Shown here: positions 34,840 to 45,489 of the stretch, in pieces
How the letters are laid out: the number at the start of each line of letters is the position of its first letter
Position numbering within the stretch: the stretch's first letter is position 1
NCBI GenBank assembly: GCA_031002005.1
Contig: JARYHS010009186.1
Coordinates: forward strand, 105,436,829 to 105,500,828
Direction: 5' to 3'
Origin: Vandiemenella viatica
Lineage: Eukaryota > Arthropoda > Insecta > Orthoptera > Morabidae
DNA length: 64,000 nt
Program-made: the position numbers and the translations under genes
Notes under the pieces: generated by a model
The model's database searches: none
What the model was told of the DNA's origin: nothing
Seen by the model: only the letters and a program-made list of their open reading frames with translations

Positions 34840-35720
34840 GATTCAAACAACTCTTTAATGTCACTTGATTCGATCTGTTTGAAATTATTATTATTATCAT
34901 TGTTTATTTCTATAAGGTATTTTTTTGTCACAAGCCTGTATCTTCCTTCATACTTAACCGAAATCAATGAATGAGGTGTCATTTTAAAACTTATGGTCTT
35001 CGCTTTGGTCACATCATATTTTAGGAAATGAAGTTTTTGGAATTCAACCCTTAAAGGGAAAAAGTATAAATTTTTCTTCAACGTATTTTTGTGTCACGAG
35101 CGATTTATCTCCCTTAATATCTAAAAAATATATATAAATGAGGTATCATATTAAAGAATAAGATCTCCGCTATGGTAACATTATTTTTAAAGGATGGAAT
35201 TTTTTGTAGTTCGACCTTTAAAGGCAACAATGTTAATTTTTCTAAAATGTGTTTTTTGTATCTCAAGCCATTTATCTCCCTGAATATCTAACCAAAATCG
35301 ATAAATGAAGTAGGATTATTAGGAGTAATGTTTCAGCTTTGCGAAATCATATTTTAAGAATGTTTTTGGAATTCAACCCTTAAAGGGAAAAAGTATAAAT
35401 TTTTCTACAACGCATTTTTGTGTCACGAGCGATTTATCTCCCTTGATATCTAACCGATATAGATAAATGAAGTATCATATGAAAGACTAAGGTTTCCGCC
35501 GTGGTAACATTACATTCTAAGAAAGGAATTTTTCGTAATTCGACCCTTAAAGGGCAAAAATGTCAATATTTCTAAAATACATTTTTTGTGTTTTAACCAA
35601 ACTCGATAAATGAAGTAGGAGTATGAAGAGTAATGACTCAGCTTTGGTGCCATTATATTCAACCTCACTATTCATCGCATTTTATTCGCGAAATTTTTGC
35701 ACAGGTCGTCTAGTTTTACT
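34840..35720 (-). repeat. Tandem-dimer repeat element (family R2), inverted copy
   Basis: The complement of the 5046-6400 element: on minus it starts at the same leader (TAGACGACCTGTGCAAAAATTTCGCG) and runs through alternating units with GGGAGATAAATCGCTCGTGACAC. It ends at TACCTTATAGAAATAAACAATG then (ATA)n. It has fewer units than the copy at 5 kb. It sits inside the hAT-like relic, so it inserted after that element. Confidence 0.75.
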
Positions 35721-37199
35721 TATAGCTTTACGCTTCGTTGACTTCGAGGTCAGTAGAGGCGGAATGGGACTGGGGACAAGGAACAGGATTCTCCATCATT
35801 TCAACATTGAGATGAGGCCACAGTTTTTTCCAGCATGAATTCAAAGTGTATTGCTTCAGTTCTCGCAACGATTCCTGTATTGTAACAATGCATTATGCTA
35901 TGTCAAAATTTTTCCAGCATTGCATAGCATTCATAAATAAACTGCAAACAAAGCAGAGGGGACAAGTGTTATTCACTCAGAATTATTGCAATGAAGTACT
36001 GATAGATTCAATGGCAATAAGATTTTTTTTGAGTTGTTTTGGCTACATAGTCTCTCTCGGTACGTGCCAGCAGTACTCAAATGACATCGACACGTTAGTA
36101 AAGGATACGGAATCCACTGAACGTACCGAATGGATCCGCAAATAATAAAAATTTCAAGCAGCGAATACAGAAAGTTGTCACAATTATTCTGTCCGCGAAT
36201 AAACAGCTTTGACTGTATTTCTTTCATTAGTTCAGTTCGGTAAAACTCGAGCAGATATTCAACGTCAGAAATAGCCAGATTCAATGCACTTTATTATATC
36301 TGGATCTACACTTTTCCAGCTATCTTGGAACTTTCTGGAGAGTGTAGCCACTTGACTGATTTTTATTACAAACATGCTTCTAAAGATCAATTCATATAGA
36401 AGATAGTGGCAAGCAAAAATAAGTATATCTAAATCAAATTTTTGTTAAAGAAGCACAAAGGAACCTTTGATATGTCCTGTATTTGAAGCTGTAGAATCAT
36501 AAAGCATAAGCACTTTATCTTGGAGATTTACAAACAGCCTGCGCCCATTTGCCTGAAGAGCTTTCTAATCTTGGCACAGCAATAAGCTATTTCTATGCGA
36601 ATAACATCTGGTACCTCATTTTGAAAATTAGTTTTTATGGTTTCCACCCACTCTTTCTTCCTAATAATTCTTTGAATAGATGACTGACTTATAGGAAATT
36701 AATCAGTATTAAATCCAAGTGCCTCAATGGTTGCTTCAAGAATAAACACAATCTCTCATACTTAACCGATACTTATCTAACGCTGCTTCTAATTTTGGAA
36801 TAATGAAATCTTTCTGCACAGTTGGTTTCCTGCTTCTGGGATGTATGTTCTCAACTGGAGATGAAAAATTTTGTAATTGTTTTCATTAGAATCAGAAGAT
36901 GAGTCATTCTACAACAGTTCATAAGGTGATGACTAATGAGTTGGCATCGAGAAATATTTAGCATATCACTTTTCTTCCTCAATAGTTCTGAGCTGCGCCC
37001 TTTCCTCTTTCTCAGTCAGTTTCTTTTCTACTCCAAGGAAGTGACCAGGTCGCTCTGGCTCTCTCTGTTGCTGTAAGAAGATTCTATCTTCATTTATTTT
37101 AATAACTGAAGTGCAATGCCAATCAAGATATATAAGTTGTTGACAAAAACTTGTCACCGCTGCTCAAGTACGTTTTGGATTTTGTTATGCATTTTTTGT

Positions 37200-38066
37200 A
37201 ACTCCCTCCAAAATTGACATAGGTTCACTAGTTTCTTCACATAATTAGGCACAGATTTAGTATGTATACATGCCTTTTCCCAAAAGATAAAACATTCATG
37301 AATAGTGAGATTTGCACTTTCACTGTCAGTTTAATTCACTTCACAGATACTATCAAATAAAACTGACAAAACTTTTACATTAGAGGGCAAGTTTTTAACT
37401 TGTATTTGATGGTTTACGTTCCCTACTAAAAATACACACTTCACAGAACTAAGTAATTGCACTGATATGTTGACTGATTGAAAACGATACATTTACAAAC
37501 AAAATAGCAAATGATTACAAGCACACTGACACATTAGCTCGCATTCGCCTTACTTGGCAAGTACTGACCTGTTTCGATACAAGTCGGCACTTGTTAACAA
37601 AGTCCTACGATTATAAAATTTTATTTACAATTGTTTTGACAATGCATTAATAAATTAAGAAGGTAAGCATTCAAAAAAAAAAATGTCCACTATAAATTTC
37701 AGATTGTTGTAATTTCACAAGAATTACTATTTTGCATCTCTTATATAATCAGGCCTATTCTGTTTGCGCACATCTCTTTACAAATTCAAACTTCCTTAAA
37801 ACTACACAGAAATTCAATTCTGCAGAGCAAACACTTGGCTTAAAATACAGGTGATGTTTGTATTTCAGCAAGATCAAATAAAGCAATCACATGCTTTACA
37901 CCTTTTCGAAGTTTTTACAATAGCGATATTGTATCTGTCTGTGTTTAATACTTCCAACTCCCTTCAAATTCAATTAAAATTCTTCAAATTTTGCAGGGCA
38001 TACAAGTCCAGTACATAATTCAATCCAGATCAGGTCACGACCTTCAACACTTTTACTACATAGTAT
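37200..38066. other. Intronic sequence without recognisable genes
   Basis: AT-rich. At about 37560-37600 the minus strand has a hairpin ACAAGT/ACTTGT followed by ATCGAAAC, faintly like the hammerhead-type motifs elsewhere, but the upstream core (TTGTTAA) is too far from CUGANGA to count. Confidence 0.35.
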
Positions 38067-38069
38067 TTA

Positions 38070-39290
38070 CGAGGGTGGTTTGAAAAGTTCTCGGAATGTA
38101 TTAGAATTAAGTATCTTACCTCGGTGGAACTGCTTTTATTTTTCAACATAGTCTCTCTGTAGACTAATGCATTTGGTCCAGCAATGTTCCAATGCCTCGA
38201 TCCCATCTCGAAAATGAGATCCCTCCAGGCCTGCAAAATACCTCTCCAATTCGGCCGTCAGTTCTTCCCTTGTAGAAAATCTCTGTCCAGCGAGGAAATT
38301 TTTCAGCTTGGGGAATAGATGAAAGTCTAATAGTGCCAAATCAGGTGAATAAGGTGGATGTGGCAACAATTCGTACCTCAGTTCAGTCCTGATGAAAGAT
38401 GAAATTTTTCCTTGCCAAACTAGGCCTTGTTTCGCATATCTTTTTCTGTAATTGGTCTAGGAGGTTTTCATAGTATTGCCCCGTTGTTTGGCCAGTAGGA
38501 AGATAATCTATCAGCAGAATGCCTTTTGCATCCCAGAAAACTGAGGCCATGACCTTTCCGGCTGTACGCGCTTTCTTTGGTGGTGAATCAGCATGTTTCC
38601 ACTGCTTTGAGTGCTGTTTTGTCTCTGGGATATAGTAGTGGACCCAAGTTTCATCTGTAGTCGCAAACCGGCACAAAAAATCTTGTTGGTTGCTCTGAAA
38701 ACGGGCCAGACTTTGTTCGGACTTTTCCAATCTGGTGCGTTTATCGTCCAGTGTCAAGAGCCGCGGCACCCATCTTGCGGATAATTTTTTCATACCCAAT
38801 TCTTCGGTTAAAATAAAATATACCCGTTCAGAAGACATCCCTACAGCTTCAGCAATCTCCCGCACTTTCAGTCGACGATCCTCCATGACCATTTTATGCA
38901 CTTTTGCGATAAATTCTGGGGTCGTAGCACTTTTTGGCCGTCCATTACGTGGATCATCATCCAAGCTCTCCTGACCAAATTTAAACTCGCTGGTCCACTT
39001 GGCAACAGTTGAAAATGAAGGAGCAGAGTCCCCTAGTGTGTTCTGAAAGTCAGCATGAATTTCCTTTGCTTTCATACCTTTCTTTACAAAGTATTTAATC
39101 ACTGCTCGAATCTCAGTTGATTCACTATGCGGGAACAACAACAAAGAGTCGTCACTACCACACTCCTGCAGCCAGAGCACTGACGCGCCAAGTGTTCACT
39201 CACAAAGGATGTGTGATTATTGCGCGGGAACCTCGTTGCTCTAGCACTGACATCTAGCGGTGATTTCGAGAACTTTTCAAACCGCCCTCG
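38070..39290 (-). mobile_element. Mariner (DD34D family) transposon, 1221 bp
   Basis: Inverted ends CGAGGGTGGTTTGAAAAGTTCTCG on the left and CGAGGGCGGTTTGAAAAGTTCTCG read from the right, each next to TA (38068-38069, 39291-39292). It encodes one transposase on the minus strand, disabled by a short deletion. It lies in TRNAU1AP intron 2, in the same orientation as the gene. Confidence 0.93.
38136..39180 (-). pseudogene. Mariner transposase with 44-nt deletion
   Basis: Cut-and-paste transposase. The N-terminal frame (39180-38383, 265 codons) has the HTH region (EIRAVIKYFVKKGMKAKEIH), the GRP linker (NGRPKSATTPE), a second HTH (REIAEAVGMSSERVYFIL), a variant of the WVPHEL block (WVPRLLT) and the first catalytic Asp (ATTDETWVHYY). 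It ends just after the second Asp in FIFHQD. The next frame (from 38369) resumes with LPHPPYSPDLALLDFHLFPKL, holding the third Asp. Only 58 nt separate the second and third Asp codons where DD34D needs 102, so about 44 nt were lost, removing part of the catalytic core and shifting frame. Confidence 0.92.
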
Positions 39291-39292
39291 TA

Positions 39293-40284
39293 GTCTCTGT
39301 CCTTGTAAAAAGACTTTCATTGTATTTATATATCAGGAAAGGCTCCATTCATACATCTGTCTTCAATACTTCGAAGTACCTTCAAACTAAACAGAGTTTC
39401 TTAAAATTTTGCATAGTGAGCTCTCAGGGTGAAACGAAGGTATTGATGTATCACAGCCTATTGCCAACAAAATGCAAGCAGCCACTGACTTAATAGGACT
39501 GTGCCCAGCTAAATATTGCCATTAAAAATTACTTCTGCTTCATAAAAAATAAACAAAGATTCTAGCCCAGATGTACGTTTTGTTTTATCACCATAATAAA
39601 GTTTTAATTCGTGAGTACCTTTGGTTAGGTCTACTGTAATATTTCAACAACATTTATGCAAATACGCAAAAGAACTTTATAAGGTGTTGAGACAATAGTG
39701 GTGAACTGTGCTATTTGTCTGGAATTTGGTACATGTGTTCCTTAGGCAGTATTATTCAAGAAACCATTAAAACCACTAAACATATACAGATGAAATAAAG
39801 TCACTTGAAATGTAGCTACATGTAAACAAATTACTTATGCAAGAAATACACATTTTAAAGAAAACTTGCCCACCATCTTACATTTGCTGCTACCCATCAA
39901 TGTCAAAGATATTTCAGCATATCACCATTGGCATCAAGGGTAATTAAAAATGCTGGTGGTTGTCAGCCAGCAGTACTGTTATGGTAACTCTACATTTAAG
40001 ATAAGAGGGTTTTTTTTTCTCATTTTAATGTCACTTCTTGAATGATACAGCCTAAGGGACATGTCCACCAAATTTCATAATTTCTTTGCGTTCACCACCA
40101 ATGTTCCGTAAATGATTTATCCAATGCCTAATAACAATAACAAACTATTTTTTTAATTTCATTGTGACAGAACATATAAGCATGATGGCAATTTCCACAC
40201 ACCTGTTTCCATATTTTAAGATGTTTTAAACAAATGCAATTAATTTAACCAGTTATGAATCTTAATTTTTAATTCTTTCATTAC
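39293..40284. other. Intronic sequence without recognisable features
   Basis: AT-rich intron 2 sequence; no repeat boundary, coding segment or RNA gene seen. Confidence 0.35.
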
Positions 40285-40490
40285 CCTTGGTAATTTATTC
40301 AAGACTCTCACTCCTTTGCTGACAAAAGAAAAAATTTCCCATTCTCTTATGACTGAAATCAAGTGTCAGCATAAAGGAATCTCACCAGTCCCATGTAGCA
40401 CTACTAATTCTTCTACCAATTTTTCACTCAAGCCTAATTGCCAATGTTGTAACAAATTGTAATAATCACTTGTCACATATTTAAGAGGGA
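40285..40490 (-). mobile_element. LINE C-terminal fragment
   Basis: The minus strand carries a degenerate version of the LINE block seen at 47.7 kb: text corresponding to FSFVSKGVRVLNKLPR near 40340-40285, preceded by the region matching HDHKLSFNL. Both ends are diffuse and the 3' hairpin is missing. Confidence 0.45.
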
Positions 40491-41021
40491 GGGAGGGGAA
40501 TGGATGAACATATAACAATTTGCTTAATACCCAAGGATTGGCTAGTGAGAAGTACCTTGCTGAACAAATGCATGAAGTATGTTGGCAATAAATCATCAGG
40601 TGTGGAACAAAGCTTCCAACATAATCCCACTTTTATAAAAAGTGGCAAAATTAATTTAAATTCTTACTGCAATCTAATTGCAAAGCAAGGTACCTATGTT
40701 TCAGTTTTGGTGCACCAGTCAGCTCAACACTTCTCATCAGTGTATCCCAGAACCAAAGTAATGCCATGAACAATTCACTTAAATTAAGTTTCAGTACATT
40801 TATAAACATCTTCATTGTTAACATGCATCACAAGGATTAAGGGAGAATCAATGGTGATAATGGATATGTGCAGTACTAAGAAGATAAAAACATTTAAATA
40901 TATCCTCACAGTGTTACAATGAAGAAGCAACATCTAATGGAAGTAAAGCCCACATCAAAAGACCAAAAAGTGAATTGTTAAGTTGTACATGCTTACAGAT
41001 ATGCTGTAAACTAATACTCAC

Positions 41022-41219
41022 AGGATTAGTGTTCGGAATAACTTTTCCGCTTAATTTGTGCATCGCATTAAGAGCAGCTTCGTCAGTTGTAAAGTGTACA
41101 AAGCAGTAGCCAGCTGGCTCTCCCGTGTACTTGTTTCTCATTACTTTAACATTCTGAGGGTTTTCGCCCATTCTTTGAAACGCAGACATAATAAAACTTT
41201 CTGTCATATAGGGTTCTAA
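41022..41219 (-). CDS. TRNAU1AP: TRNAU1AP exon 2: body of RRM1
   Basis: This 198-bp exon (66 codons, phase 0 at both ends) follows acceptor TGATGTTACAG and precedes donor GTGAGT. It encodes LEPYMTESFIMSAF (first helix), then VKVMRNKYTGEPAGYCFVHF with the RNP1 octamer, then the second helix AALNAMHKLSGK and VIPNTNP. LEPYM directly follows LWMGS of exon 1, matching the RNP2-to-helix join of the family. SECp43 binds tRNA-Sec, and in animals it works with the Sec synthesis and incorporation complex. Homology is the basis; no partner is visible here. Confidence 0.95.
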
Positions 41220-41700
41220 CTGTAACATCACAGAAAGAAAAACACTTAATGAAGGGGAGTAATAAAATGGGAGTGACAAGATAGGTGCTTTCCCTTCAGT
41301 TATCAGAAAGATGAATGGCTATTCCCCTAATCACAATTAATACCTAATTTGGTAGTTATGAAATGGCTCTGGAAAAAAAAAAAGGAATTGTCCATTTGGT
41401 CCAAAACTTATTACACCTGTTCCTTGTATGATGATATTTAAGAATATGTTTCTACTCTAGTTATCAAATATATACATTCCACACAAAATTAAGCACAAAA
41501 CCCATCATAACATTAAACAGTAAGTGATTGCTGTATGTGGCATTTACACATATTCAACCACCAACAATATTAGTGTTCAATACAGTAAAAAAATACCCAT
41601 GACCATCAAAATTGATCAACATCACACAGAACAAACACAATGTAAAATTGTTTTAAGAGCCATAAGAATGGATGGCACCATTTGCCATTATGGTTTAGGC

Positions 41701-43051
41701 GGTAATGTTGCGCCCTGTGGGTAGTACAATTTTTACAGCAGTAACTGTACACCTACGATGTAAACAACCAGAGATATAATACATCTATTTAATCAAGGAA
41801 GCATTGAAAAAGATATTGTACACTTTCTTCATAGCCGTGAGTGAACTGTCAAGGAAGCCGTGAGAGATTCCCAATTTTTGCCCAAGTCTGTGTTATTAGA
41901 GGCGGAAAATTTTGAGGGAGAAGGACTTTATAAACAATTTTAATTTATTTTCGTAGCAATGACAATATTAGTTAATGTCTGGTATGAATTTTATTCACAA
42001 ATGATGAAAGCATTTAAAAATAAACAAGTATAGAATGATGGATGAAGCAATTAGTAAGTTCTGTTGGAATCACTAATTTATTTTGGCACTTTATTAAGTT
42101 CTTAACGATCAGAGAATTCTCAACTCTGTTAAGTCTATCTGTGAGCATCTGATTCCATATCATTGCATTATGACTTGACGTTTTAATGTTCTGTTCATAC
42201 AACATTAGCAACGCTGACAAAAAACAAAAAAAAAATCGGAATTTTAACAGAAATGTGTGACGAATGAACCCTGGACCACAGTAAATTCTAACCGTATACA
42301 CACATAGTGTGAATACCGCTACAAATCCATCAATCTGCCAACCTTACTGTGGTCCAGGCTTCATTGCACCATAAATCCAAAAAGATAAATCATAAACAGT
42401 TTTCCATTCCCGCTATCTCACGAGTTGGCTACAAGAGAATACTTTTTATTTTTTACTGCAAAAAGTTAAAATGGGAATTTGTACTGCCATGTGTGGTGTT
42501 ATGAGGCCTGGACCTTAGGATATCATATCTCTAGACAAACGTTAAGTTGACGCATAAAATTGATAAACAAATCTTTTGGGCAGCCATTTCCATGGAAAAA
42601 GACTGTAATAATTGGAAGTATATGCCTGTATTTAAGTTTACTTTGTTAAATGATTTGTCTTATGTATGCTGGCCACTTCATTTTGTCTCCTACGAAGTCC
42701 TGAGTATCCATATAAACTTCGTAAAATTCCCGTCTAGACTTGTTAATGCATGCCATATTTATTCAATAGTTATGCGCATATCTTTGTACACGTTAACATA
42801 CCAGAATATACACTAAATACCAAAATTATAAATTAAATAACTGCTGTAAAATAGGCTACCTCCAATGATTAGGGTATAATAAAAACAAATATTTATTTAA
42901 TTGCTCACTTTTTTAATTAAACTATATTAACTACACTATCAATCTTTCATATTTCAAAATATCTCTGGATGTTTAAATCTCTAGTTGTTTACATCGTAGG
43001 TGTACAGTTATTGCTGCAAAAATTGTACTACCCACAGGGCGCAACATTACC
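41701..43051. mobile_element. 1351-bp DNA transposon with long inverted ends and 8-bp duplication
   Basis: About 75 bp at each end are inverted copies with few differences (GGTAATGTTGCGCCCTGTGG, then GTAGTACAATTTTT, then TGTACACCTACGATGTAAACAAC). Flanks are GTTTAGGC (41693-41700) and GGTTAGGC (43052-43059), an 8-bp duplication with one mismatch, as in hAT or P-type elements. A second inverted pair sits inside (GAACCCTGGACCACAGTAA near 42266 and TTACTGTGGTCCAGGCTTC near 42344). I recognise no transposase, so it is probably non-autonomous. Confidence 0.8.
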
Positions 43052-43059
43052 GGTTAGGC

Positions 43060-44057
43060 TGTATTTTAATCTACTACAGCTATTCTTGTACCATTTAATG
43101 ATATAGCTATTTTTGTGTGATGCTTGTGCTGTATATATATATTTGATGCCTAAAATAATAACATTCAAGCCAAGTGTGTAAAAATTTACAGACCAAAAGG
43201 ACAATCCCCTTTGGAATCAAAGTCATTGCGTAGGAGTCCCTAATTTTCACATACTGAAGACTCACAAGGCATGAACTTTTAAAAACCAGTAAATCTGAAT
43301 TCAAGTAGAAACTATCGACCAGTACAACGTTGCTGAGGCACAAAATCCTTATGCCATATCACTGTTAATAAAAAATTTAACTGAAACATTACAGACACAA
43401 TTCATTTGCATCAAATAAATTATGAACACAATTCAAACAAAATGGAAAATATTTTTAAAATAATTTAACAAGTAACGACAAAAATGAACAGAATATCATT
43501 AGTTTTCCTAAAATTTAGAATACTTTTAGTCCTTAACGTAATTATAATAAGCGACATGCACTATCCCACATTTAAAAGAAAACAAATGTAAAATACGGTA
43601 CACTGCATTTTTGCCGAATAATTCGAACACTATATTAAGCAAACAAATATCGTTAAGTAGTTTAATTATTCCGCTATGTAAACACAATTCGCCAATGCTT
43701 TCATAAAACTGTAACGCCAGAAGCAATCAACAAAATGCAATTCAAATTTCGTTCAGATTTTTGTTTGCATTTATAGGATATGTCCACTGTCTTTTGTTCA
43801 TACAACAATATTGATTTTCAGAGATGCTAAGCATTTTAGCCTACCACAATTAATGTTTGAAAAACTTATTCCTCGTGGGCAATAGCGAAGTCTTACAGAA
43901 ATTCAGTCCCTGGAAACATGATGGAAAAAATGCAAATTTAAACATTCTAACGAACAACTGCCAGTATCGGTAAAAATTGAGACGAAAAAATTGTTTAGAA
44001 TGACGATATTAATGAACGCATCTACTGCAGAACAATTTAATCACCCTTGGTACTTAC
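43060..44057. other. Intronic sequence without recognisable features
   Basis: TRNAU1AP intron 1, promoter-proximal. A TATATATA run lies at 43131-43141. No repeat boundaries or exons seen. Confidence 0.4.
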
Positions 44058-44105
44058 ACTACCCATCCATAACTGACATAAAACCAAACCAGTGTTCGTC
44101 GTCAT
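44058..44105 (-). CDS. TRNAU1AP: TRNAU1AP exon 1: start codon and RNP2 of RRM1
   Basis: First coding exon of the tRNA-selenocysteine-associated protein 1 (SECp43) homologue. ATG at 44105-44103 opens MTTNTGLVLCQLWMGS, 16 codons, ending at donor GTAAGT (44057 downward). LWMGS is the RNP2 strand of RRM1 and joins in phase 0 to LEPYM of exon 2. The N-terminus is a little longer than in vertebrate homologues. The four exons add to 576 nt, 191 residues plus stop, against about 290 for vertebrate proteins; the shortage is all at the C-terminus. The start lies 673 bp from the divergent NDUFS5 start. The assignment rests on both RRMs, their order, and matching exon phases. Confidence 0.85.
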
Positions 44106-44778
44106 AATAACTGCAAGAACTAAAATCAGAAAAACAAAACCTTCTCCAAAAACAAGATCGACACAGCTGCGATAACACTCAACAATTAATTACGAACACA
44201 GCTATCCCACCACATTCACAATGCCTCAACCTTCCCCACAGCTTCCCCAGTCCTACACTTTGCATACAACGCCGCAAGCCACTTATTGGATGTCATTAAT
44301 ATCAGTGTAGCAAAGATCACTGAAGCATTCGTTATGAGGGGAAAATGATAGGCTGTGCATTTATGTTATATATTATACAAAGGCAATCGGAAATAGTATT
44401 TGTTATTTCCTATTTAAGGACTACTTATAAGTCCTGCTGCATCTTTAGCAATTTGCCGTAAGGAATTCGTTTTTATAGGAAACGTCTCTGAAATGTGATC
44501 AAGGTTTAATATATGATCTATGGTATAGTATATACGTCGCTTCAATATCGCTGTTTGATAGTGATTGTCTGTCTCTGGAACTCAGGAAAAGGTATTAAAA
44601 TAATATAATTTATTAAGCTGGAGTTAATAATTAAGTGACTTGGTGCATTTCTAACAATATCTAAATAACATTGCTTTTAGTTTTGGTCGTGAACCGTATC
44701 GATGCTAATCAGTTTTCTTCAAATATTCAATTAATTATCCATCTTTTTTCGTTATATGTTACAGCGTTTGACAATAAC
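44106..44778. promoter_or_regulatory. Shared divergent promoter, TRNAU1AP / NDUFS5
   Basis: The two start codons face away from each other 673 bp apart, with no repeat between. A CCAAT box in minus orientation (ATTGG, 44285-44289) lies in the middle; no TATA box suits either gene. The part nearest NDUFS5 probably contains a 5' UTR intron: donor AAAAG/GTATTA near 44591 and acceptor TATGTTACAG ending at 44764. Transcription starts are not visible from sequence. Confidence 0.55.
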
Positions 44779-44979
44779 ATGTCTTTGGGACCTTTTCTAC
44801 GGACCCCGCTCACAGACCTAACGGGTGGCGCCGTTAACCACCAAACACATGGAGGGTTATGCGCGGAGATTGAATTGAGAATGATGGACTGCTTAGAAGC
44901 TTACGGTTACCTCCGAGGCGAAAAGAAATGCAGTTCGTTAATCGATGATTTCCAAGAATGCACTTTTAAAGCAAAGCAG
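44779..44979 (+). CDS. NDUFS5: NDUFS5 exon 1 (coding): complex I 15-kDa subunit
   Basis: NADH:ubiquinone oxidoreductase iron-sulfur protein 5 homologue, an accessory subunit on the intermembrane-space side of mitochondrial complex I. The start MSLGPFLRTPLTDLTGG is typical of insect homologues. The upstream in-frame ATG at 44671 is rejected because a good acceptor (ending 44764) lies between. Twin CX9C motifs are both intact: CAEIELRMMDC and CSSLIDDFQEC; these form the disulfide-linked helical hairpin imported by the MIA40 route. The exon ends CTFKAKQ before donor GTGATT at 44980, in phase 0 (67 codons). Reading through gives an unrelated tail to 45159, so splicing is required for the conserved C-terminus. 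Confidence 0.95.
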
Positions 44980-45159
44980 GTGATTTTCCATCAACGTTAC
45001 TATGAATATATGTTACTCCTAAGAGAATGCAAAACATGTATCGGGCCAACAAAAGGCAAGTGGGTCTCTTGGAGATCGGGATTCCGCTACAACGACATCA
45101 CTAACCACGTCACAATACTGCTGTTGTCAGTCGCAAGACGTATTATTTTCAAGCAATAA

Positions 45160-45489
45160 TTCCGTTGTAACACAGCCTGGACTATTATTTCAAAGCAGAA
45201 ATTGGGTTTTAAGACACCCTCGACCAGCATGACACTGTTAAAAGAACATAGGAAAGTTGTTCTAGTGATGTCTTGCATTTGACTGCTGCGGTATTATGAC
45301 TAATTCCTGGTGGAAACATGGTCTGCAGTAAAATAATAAATGCAGAAATGCTCTTACGTTTTAGCCATTTGTGGGTAGTGACAAATGGAGTTGCCGAAAA
45401 TAATGTCAGTAAGGATATGGGTAATCTAAGGAAACTAAAGAAAGTGACTTGGCCAATTAGGATAGAACTGATTCAGGTGCTGCGTTGCC
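45160..45489. other. NDUFS5 intron, unassigned part
   Basis: Sequence between the end of the read-through frame and the PLE. No exon or repeat boundary is visible. Confidence 0.35.

Larger units (their letters stand above)
33290..37200 (-). pseudogene. Large hAT-like DNA-transposon relic, nested insertions
   Basis: Read on minus from right to left: an N-terminal piece near 37157-36966 (QQQREPERPGHFLGVEKKL); 36860-36520 (KPTVQKDFIIPKLEAALDKY, then IEALGFNTD, SQSSIQRIIRKKEWVETI); near 36520-36480 YDSTASNTGHIKG, which fits the first catalytic Asp block FDTTxxNTG; YLLEFYRTELMKEI near 36260; and, after the insertions, KQLWYLTDEISALLLFDDVN (33660-33590) and FISVRNKSLFDCLKIDDSF. This order is that of a widespread arthropod DNA-transposon protein of hAT-like type. 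A SINE (34353-34606) and a tandem-dimer element (34840-35720) split it. Many stops; inactive. Confidence 0.55.

Noticed and set aside
37560..37600. Another hammerhead-like motif on minus (hairpin then ATCGAAAC)
   Set aside because: The upstream core reads TTGTTAA, too far from CUGANGA.
44671..45159. 162-codon open frame as the full NDUFS5 protein
   Set aside because: It runs through a splice acceptor before the conserved start and through the donor after KAKQ; the conserved C-terminus is in the exon at 49747.
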